This document shows positions 6,936 to 11,807 of a stretch of DNA of 11,807 bases, one piece after another. Source of the DNA: Prevotella sp. UBA3757 (GTDB taxonomy: Bacteria > Bacteroidota > Bacteroidia > Bacteroidales > Bacteroidaceae); the NCBI GenBank assembly GCA_002371715.1, contig DFGF01000155.1:285-12091 (forward strand), read 5' to 3'. The first letter of the stretch is position 1, and the number at the start of each line of letters is the position of its first letter. The notes beneath the pieces are model-generated. The model made no database searches, was not told where the DNA came from, and worked only from the letters and a program-made list of their open reading frames with translations. Position numbers and translations under genes: made by a program.

Positions 6936-7703
6936 ATGAAGTACTATTTTGTATTTTGCAAGGATGACGTCATGCTGGAACAGCTGCCAGACGGCACCTA
7001 CACCATACCATTAGCCGAAGAGCCTCCGACGGAGGTTAAGCCGTGGACGAACGTGATGAACGTCACGCCACTGGCCGGCATCGAAGTCAAGACCTACCGC
7101 ATTGACAGTCCCGTCAGCAACTCGGAACGCTACCAGATGTGTCCGCTGAGACAGAGTTGGTATCGGCTGCCTCGGGCACTTTACCTAAAGGCTGGCAAAT
7201 GTCAGGAACTGCTCTACTGGGACCAGAACACGCATTACTGCGGCGTATGCGGGGCACCGATGCGCATGGACACCGACATCTCGAAAAAATGTACTGAGTG
7301 CGGCAAGGAGGTATGGCCACAGCTGGCCACAGCGGTCATCGTGCTCATTCATCGCGGTGACGAAGTGCTGCTGGTGAGAGCGAAGAACTTCAAGCGCGAC
7401 TTCTACGGACTGGTGGCAGGATTCGTCGAGACAGGAGAGACGCTGGAAGAGGCCGTAGCCCGCGAAGCACTGGAGGAGACCGGCGTCAGTATTACCAATA
7501 TCCGATACTTCGCTTCGCAGCCCTGGCCCTACCCCTGCGGACTCATGGTCGGATTCAACGCCGACTACGTTTCTGGCGAAATCCACCTGCAACAAAGCGA
7601 GATAGCCAAGGGCGGTTGGTTCCGGCGTGACAACCTGCCTAACATTCCTGAAAAACTCAGCATAGCCCGCATGCTGCTCGATGCGTGGCTGGAAGAAGTG
7701 TGA
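6936..7703 (+). CDS. nudC: NADH pyrophosphatase NudC
   Basis: A 255-residue Nudix hydrolase that splits NAD(H) into nicotinamide mononucleotide and AMP; E. coli NudC also removes NAD caps from RNA. A zinc ribbon is formed by C102-x2-C105 and C119-x2-C122. The Nudix box spans 162-184 with G162, E168, R176, E177, E180, E181 and G183 all in place. SQPWPYP (194-200) is the signature that separates NudC from other Nudix enzymes. The N-terminal domain (about 1-95) is poorly conserved, as usual. I chose the ATG at 6936; a TTG two codons upstream is the alternative. It follows the 5'-nucleotidase by 75 nt with no visible promoter or terminator between them, and the GH25 gene begins 2 nt after its stop, so the three are probably one transcript. 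Confidence 0.96.
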   Translation: MKYYFVFCKDDVMLEQLPDGTYTIPLAEEPPTEVKPWTNVMNVTPLAGIEVKTYRIDSPVSNSERYQMCPLRQSWYRLPRALYLKAGKCQELLYWDQNTHYCGVCGAPMRMDTDISKKCTECGKEVWPQLATAVIVLIHRGDEVLLVRAKNFKRDFYGLVAGFVETGETLEEAVAREALEETGVSITNIRYFASQPWPYPCGLMVGFNADYVSGEIHLQQSEIAKGGWFRRDNLPNIPEKLSIARMLLDAWLEEV

Positions 7704-7705
7704 AC

Positions 7706-9124
7706 ATGAAACATAAAACCATAAGCTTTGGCGACATACTGGTACCCATCGTGGTGACACTACTCAATCCGATGCTGATGCCCCAGAAGCAGCCGCCCGC
7801 CATACCTGATTTGGTTATCAAGCATTACGAACCGGCCATGACGACCGATTCCCTCAGCCATGTCATGCGGCAGATGGACCGGGAGATGGACGAAATGAAC
7901 TACTACCTCAGGCTGCACAACGTGATGGACGACGGCTATAACCTCGTGGCACAATACAACACCATGCTGGAGCACCGGCAACGGGTAATGAAACAAAAGT
8001 TCCGTCAGGCAGACAGCAACGGATTGTGGCATGCCAGAACTGTCATGACGGAGCGCGTGGCCGCCAAAGACCGCCCCATGACAGCCGTCAAGACAAAGGA
8101 CGGCTATTGGAAGGCCGGCCATTACTACCCCATGCCGCTCAAGGGGCAAGGCATCACCCGCGACGACCGTGGATGCATAGTCTGTGCAATATGGGATGCC
8201 GATACTGTCGTCAAAGGGCGGTACACCGACTCACTCGGTGTCTACCGCGGCCAGATGAACAGTCGCCTTGAAGCCCACGGCGAGGGCACTTTTGACGGGC
8301 GGGACGGCTCACACTACGAAGGCATGTGGCAGGCAGGAAGACGCCACGGCTTCGGCTTCGAGTCGTCACCCAACCATCAGGTACGTGTGGGGCATTGGAA
8401 GAACGGCCGCTTCCTGGGCGAGCGACTGCGCTACACCGCCGAACGCATCTACGGCATCGACATATCGCGTCACCAACACGAGAAGGGGCGTAAGCGCTAC
8501 GGCATCAAATGGTCGAAACTACGCATCACGTCACTCGGCCGCAAGCATAATACCGAAGGACTGACCTACCCGGTATCTTTCATCTACATCAAGTCCACCG
8601 AGGGCACCACTATACGCAACCGCTATTTTCTTAAAGACTATACCGAAGCCCGCAAGCACGGCATACGTGTTGGCGCCTACCACTTTTTCAGTCTGAAGAC
8701 GCCGGCCTTCGACCAGGCCAACTACTTTGTCAACCATACACTGTTCCGCGAAGGCGACTTTCCACCCGTGCTCGACGTGGAACCCTCAGACGCACAGATA
8801 GCCCAGATTGGCGGCAGTAAGGTGCTGCTGAACCGCATACGCCAGTGGATGCAAGTGGTAGAACGGCGAACAGGCCGCCGCCCCATACTCTACATCAACC
8901 AGATGTTTGTCAACAAATATCTGGCAAATGCCGCTGACATCAAGCAAAACTACAACGTATGGATAGCCCGCTATGGCGAATACAAGCCCGACGTCAGGCT
9001 GGTCTACTGGCAACTGACGCCTGAGGGACGCGTCGACGGCATCACGGGCGAGGTGGACATCAATGTCTTCAACGGATTCCGAGGGCAGTTCGATGACTTC
9101 TGCAAGACGGGATTCCACAAGTGA
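7706..9124 (+). CDS. MORN-repeat protein with C-terminal GH25 muramidase domain
   Basis: A 472-residue multidomain protein. Residues 9-25 are hydrophobic after a basic start, suggesting a signal anchor or weak signal peptide. Residues 44-100 are charged and probably helical. Two or three MORN-type repeats follow at about 180-240, seen as YRGQ...HGEGTF, HYEGMWQAGRRHGFGF and GHWKNGRFLGERL. The C-terminal part (about 249-460) is a GH25 lysozyme fold, which cleaves the MurNAc-GlcNAc bond of peptidoglycan: YGIDIS (D252), KSTEGT (297-301), the catalytic-type DVE (357-359), WIARYG (419-424), YWQ (434-436) and VDINVF (450-455). The active-site acids therefore look intact. About 15 extra residues lie between KLRI (271-274) and SFIYIK (291-296). 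The ATG at 7706 is 2 nt after the nudC stop, with a possible GGAAG ribosome site inside nudC. Probably exported and active in the periplasm on the cell's own wall, though this is inference. Confidence 0.88.
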   Translation: MKHKTISFGDILVPIVVTLLNPMLMPQKQPPAIPDLVIKHYEPAMTTDSLSHVMRQMDREMDEMNYYLRLHNVMDDGYNLVAQYNTMLEHRQRVMKQKFRQADSNGLWHARTVMTERVAAKDRPMTAVKTKDGYWKAGHYYPMPLKGQGITRDDRGCIVCAIWDADTVVKGRYTDSLGVYRGQMNSRLEAHGEGTFDGRDGSHYEGMWQAGRRHGFGFESSPNHQVRVGHWKNGRFLGERLRYTAERIYGIDISRHQHEKGRKRYGIKWSKLRITSLGRKHNTEGLTYPVSFIYIKSTEGTTIRNRYFLKDYTEARKHGIRVGAYHFFSLKTPAFDQANYFVNHTLFREGDFPPVLDVEPSDAQIAQIGGSKVLLNRIRQWMQVVERRTGRRPILYINQMFVNKYLANAADIKQNYNVWIARYGEYKPDVRLVYWQLTPEGRVDGITGEVDINVFNGFRGQFDDFCKTGFHK

Positions 9125-9151
9125 ACCCGTTGGCCATTGCAGCACATCCAG

Positions 9152-9829
9152 TTACAGGTAGAAATCGCCCGTCAGGGCCTGATAACTGGCATCGCCTATC
9201 ACCATTTCGCTATGCTCACACGGACATGGCTTTTTTCTGTAGGCTAACAGATAACGGCGTACGGGCTTCAGCGCCGTAGTCCTGACACCACACACCCGAC
9301 TGGGGAAGAAACCACAGAAAACGGCCTCGTCATCCATGCGGCGCCGGTAATCGAAAGGCACGATGACACTCAGTTCACCATTGTCATCCAGCAGTCTGTC
9401 AGCCGACTGCATCAGTTCGGCATACGTCAGCGTCTCGGCATGGCGGGCAAGGGTGCGCCGGCGGTCGGGAGCCTGCAACGACGAAATGAAAAATGGCGGG
9501 TTACAGACCACGGCATCAAAGCGTCCCACTTCTTGAGCCAACAACTGCTGAACCATTGCCTGGCGCACCTCTATACGGGCCGCAAAGGGTGATGCCAACA
9601 CATTCTCGACAGACTGGCGAACGGCACCCTCGTCAATGTCGACGGCCAAAACACGGCACTCGCCACAGCGCTGAGCCATGATCAAGGCAATAAGCCCCGT
9701 GCCCGTACCGACGTCCAATATCCTGTTGCCACCACGGGCCCAGGCCCCCAGTAGCACACCATCGGTGCCAACCTTCATGGCACACAAATCCTGACGCACG
9801 GTGAACTTTTTAAAGCTAAACATTGTCAT
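9152..9829 (-). CDS. trmN6: tRNA1(Val) (adenine(37)-N6)-methyltransferase TrmN6
   Basis: A 225-residue S-adenosylmethionine-dependent methyltransferase; the E. coli homologue YfiC methylates N6 of A37 next to the anticodon of tRNA1-Val. The family N-terminus FSFKKFTVRQDLCAMKVGTD (4-23) is very recognisable. Motif I is DVGTGTGL (39-46), the acidic residue after strand 2 is D64, and the catalytic motif is NPPFF (110-114), typical of adenine N6 methyltransferases. The C-terminus ends YQALTGDFYL, also family-typical. M1 at 9829 lies only 9 nt from the -7 box, so M3 at 9823 may be the true start. It is convergent with the GH25 gene, with a 27-nt gap and no visible hairpin terminator, and divergent from lon. 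Confidence 0.94.
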   Translation of the reverse strand: MTMFSFKKFTVRQDLCAMKVGTDGVLLGAWARGGNRILDVGTGTGLIALIMAQRCGECRVLAVDIDEGAVRQSVENVLASPFAARIEVRQAMVQQLLAQEVGRFDAVVCNPPFFISSLQAPDRRRTLARHAETLTYAELMQSADRLLDDNGELSVIVPFDYRRRMDDEAVFCGFFPSRVCGVRTTALKPVRRYLLAYRKKPCPCEHSEMVIGDASYQALTGDFYL

Positions 9830-9837
9830 CTTGGATG

Positions 9838-9845
9838 CAAAAGTA
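9838..9845 (-). promoter_or_regulatory. -7 promoter box for trmN6
   Basis: TACTTTTG on the minus strand matches TAnnTTTG. Its 3' end is 8 bases short of the ATG at 9829, so the predicted transcription start is within a few bases of that codon. No convincing -33 TTTG is seen. Confidence 0.62.
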
Positions 9846-9872
9846 CAAATAAAAAACCACTTTCTGATAGGA

Positions 9873-9890
9873 AAGATATTAAAATATCTT
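9873..9890. repeat. AT-rich palindrome between trmN6 and lon
   Basis: AAGATATT, then AA, then AATATCTT: a perfect 8-bp inverted repeat with a 2-nt spacer. It lies between the two divergent -7 boxes, about 28 nt upstream of the trmN6 box and 32 nt upstream of the lon box. The size and symmetry suit a dimeric repressor or activator site, but in AT-rich DNA chance is possible. It is not followed by a T-run on either strand that would make it a good terminator. Confidence 0.55.
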
Positions 9891-9921
9891 ATTAATAGTG
9901 CGTTATTTCAATAAAAAGTCG

Positions 9922-9929
9922 TAACTTTG
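9922..9929 (+). promoter_or_regulatory. -7 promoter box for lon
   Basis: TAACTTTG on the plus strand matches TAnnTTTG and lies 20 nt upstream of the first in-frame ATG of lon (9950). No clear -33 TTTG is present at 19-nt spacing. I see no CIRCE-type heat-shock operator. Confidence 0.68.
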
Positions 9930-9949
9930 CAATTCAATTTGCGAAAGAT

Positions 9950-11807
9950 ATGGTAGAAAATATAACAATGTATATGGATAACAAGAACCGAGCATTCTCA
10001 ATGATCGCCGATGTAGACGGCGAATACAGCGACGTGGCAAATTTCGATCTACCTAACGAAATGCCGATACTGCCCGTGAGAAACCTGGTGTTGTTTCCTG
10101 GCGTAGTAACACCTATACTGATTGGTCGCGAATCGAGCATGACGCTTATCCGCAAGGCCGAGAATTCCGGTGAGCTGGTGGGCATCGTCAGTCAGAAAGA
10201 CCCCGATGTTGAAGCACCCATACGCAGCGATTTGTTTGACCTCGGTGTATCGGCCAAGGTACTAAAAACGCTTAGCCTTCCTAACGGAAATATTACGGCC
10301 ATCATTCAGGGACTGTCGCGATTTCGGCTGAACGACCTGACACGCTACAAGCCCTTCCTGAAGGGTCACGTGTCGCCAGCACCAGAGGAAGAACCCGACA
10401 AGCGTGACATGGAATTCATGACAGCCATCGAGGATTTGCGACAAAAAACGGTAGAATTCATCCAGATGAGTGATGACATTCCCGAGGAGGCCGCATTTGC
10501 CATTAAGAATGTCAGTAACAACCTCATGGCCCTGAACTTCATCTGTTCGAACATGCCCTTCTCGCTGAAGGAAAAGATGAAACTCCTAAACTGCGACTCG
10601 CTGAAGGAGCGACTGTTCAGCGTCATGCGCATCGTCAATCGCGAAATAAACCTGCAGACGCTGAAACAGGACATTCGTAACAAGACCCGCGACGACATTG
10701 ATGCACAGCAGCGCAACTACTTCTTGCAGCAACAAATCAAGAACCTGCAGGCCGAGATGGGCAATGAGAACACGCCCGAGAAAAAAGAGCTGCTGGAAAA
10801 GGCACGCAAGAAGAAATGGCCCGAGGACATCGAGAAATACTTCAATAAGGAGGTGGAAAAACTGGACACGCTAAACCAGAACTCCCCTGACTTCAACGTA
10901 CAGCTTACCTACCTGCAGACGCTGGTCAGCCTGCCTTGGAACGAGTACACCAAGGACGACATGGACCTGAAGCGCGCTCAGAAGATACTGAACCGCGACC
11001 ACTATGGCATGGAGAAAGTGAAGGAACGCATACTCGAGTACATTGCGGTACTGTCGCTCCGTGGCGACCTGAAATCGCCGATACTGTGCCTCTACGGGCC
11101 TCCGGGCGTGGGCAAGACGTCGCTCGGCAAGTCGATAGCCGACGCACTGAAGCGTAAGTACGTACGCGTCAGCCTGGGTGGACTGCATGACGAGGCCGAG
11201 ATTCGCGGCCACCGCCGTACCTACGTCGGAGCCATGCCGGGACGTATCATCAAAAACATCCAGAAGGCCGGTTCCTCTAACCCAGTCTTTATACTTGACG
11301 AGATTGACAAGGTGACGCAGAGCACCCACAACGGCGACCCTGCATCAGCACTGCTCGAAGTGCTCGACCCGGAACAGAACGGGGCTTTCCATGACAACTA
11401 TCTCGACGTGGACTATGACCTCTCGAAGGTCATGTTCATTGCCACGGCCAACAACCTCAGCACCATTCCGCGCCCGCTGTTGGACCGTATGGAGATTATC
11501 GAGGTGAGCGGCTATATTACCGAAGAGAAGTACGAGATAGCCCGACGCCACCTCATCCCAAAGGAGAAAGAGAATACAGGACTCAACGACAAGAGCCTGA
11601 CCTTCAACAAGGCCGCCATCGAGAAAATTATAGAGCAGTATACGCGTGAAAGCGGCGTGCGACAGTTGGAGAAACAAGTCAACAAGGCATTGCGTAAACT
11701 GGCCTTCAAGAAGGCTGAGGCGGGTGAACTGCCTTACGAGAAAATTACGCCAACCGAGATTGAAGACCTGCTGGGCAAGCCTCCCTTCTATCGCGACATC
11801 TATCAGG
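9950..11807 (+). CDS. lon: ATP-dependent protease Lon (3' end outside window)
   Basis: 619 codons are visible and the frame stays open to the window edge. Lon unfolds and degrades damaged and regulatory proteins in the cytoplasm as a hexamer. The N-terminal substrate domain starts around MPILPVRNLVLFPG (38-51). A helical region includes YFLQQQIKNLQAEMG (257-271). The AAA+ module has Walker A GPPGVGKT (383-390), GHRRTYVGAMPGR (420-432) and Walker B ILDE ending D450-E451. A small alpha-domain follows, with ESGVRQLEKQV. The protease domain with its Ser-Lys pair lies beyond the window, so completeness cannot be judged. In-frame ATGs occur at 9950, 9968 and 9974; the first is a default choice, as none has a strong ribosome site. 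About 35 residues precede the conserved domain, a common extension in Bacteroidota Lon. Confidence 0.96.
   Translation, partial: MVENITMYMDNKNRAFSMIADVDGEYSDVANFDLPNEMPILPVRNLVLFPGVVTPILIGRESSMTLIRKAENSGELVGIVSQKDPDVEAPIRSDLFDLGVSAKVLKTLSLPNGNITAIIQGLSRFRLNDLTRYKPFLKGHVSPAPEEEPDKRDMEFMTAIEDLRQKTVEFIQMSDDIPEEAAFAIKNVSNNLMALNFICSNMPFSLKEKMKLLNCDSLKERLFSVMRIVNREINLQTLKQDIRNKTRDDIDAQQRNYFLQQQIKNLQAEMGNENTPEKKELLEKARKKKWPEDIEKYFNKEVEKLDTLNQNSPDFNVQLTYLQTLVSLPWNEYTKDDMDLKRAQKILNRDHYGMEKVKERILEYIAVLSLRGDLKSPILCLYGPPGVGKTSLGKSIADALKRKYVRVSLGGLHDEAEIRGHRRTYVGAMPGRIIKNIQKAGSSNPVFILDEIDKVTQSTHNGDPASALLEVLDPEQNGAFHDNYLDVDYDLSKVMFIATANNLSTIPRPLLDRMEIIEVSGYITEEKYEIARRHLIPKEKENTGLNDKSLTFNKAAIEKIIEQYTRESGVRQLEKQVNKALRKLAFKKAEAGELPYEKITPTEIEDLLGKPPFYRDIYQ

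Noticed and set aside
7706..9124. The GH25 domain as a sign of a prophage endolysin.
   Set aside because: No holin, structural or integrase genes are nearby; the neighbours are nudC and trmN6, and the protein has an N-terminal hydrophobic segment and MORN repeats atypical of endolysins.

Overview
The window looks like a chromosomal housekeeping segment from a Bacteroidota bacterium, most likely a Prevotella-like member of Bacteroidales. The evidence is the repeated Bacteroidota-type -7 promoter box (TAnnTTTG) upstream of every transcription unit, weak or absent Shine-Dalgarno sequences, tRNA genes with no encoded CCA, GC-rich coding DNA between AT-rich gaps, and protein variants typical of the phylum (my recognition from memory, not a search). 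No phage, insertion sequence, CRISPR array or integrase is visible. No stretch over 300 bases lacks a gene.

Layout. Positions 1-192 hold two identical tRNA-Asp(GTC) genes on the minus strand, the second cut by the window edge, driven by a near-ideal -33/-7 promoter at 256-286. Positions 304-4990 hold a tightly packed minus-strand cluster, read from the right: engB (ribosome-assembly GTPase), a Uup-like ABC-F ATPase, recR (recombinational repair), a small three-helix membrane protein, a family 2 glycosyltransferase and a GNAT acetyltransferase. Gaps are 4-12 nt or the genes overlap, so this is probably one operon from the promoter at 5010-5017.

Positions 4991-5093 are a short divergent control region with a near-perfect inverted repeat containing both -7 boxes, around four tandem copies of AAGAATT. 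To its right on the plus strand (5094-9124) lie an exported 5'-nucleotidase-family metallophosphoesterase, nudC (NADH pyrophosphatase) and an unusual protein joining MORN repeats to a GH25 muramidase domain. The last two are separated by only 2 nt.

Positions 9152-9829 hold trmN6 (tRNA1-Val A37 N6-methyltransferase) on the minus strand, convergent with the muramidase gene. A 120-nt divergent gap containing an AT-rich palindrome separates it from lon (ATP-dependent protease), which runs off the right edge before its protease domain.

Most genes are core functions: translation, ribosome assembly, DNA repair, nucleotide housekeeping and protein quality control. The items most worth a second look are the MORN-GH25 protein, the mirrored promoter region at 5002-5077 and the palindrome between trmN6 and lon. 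I see no convincing new multi-gene system.
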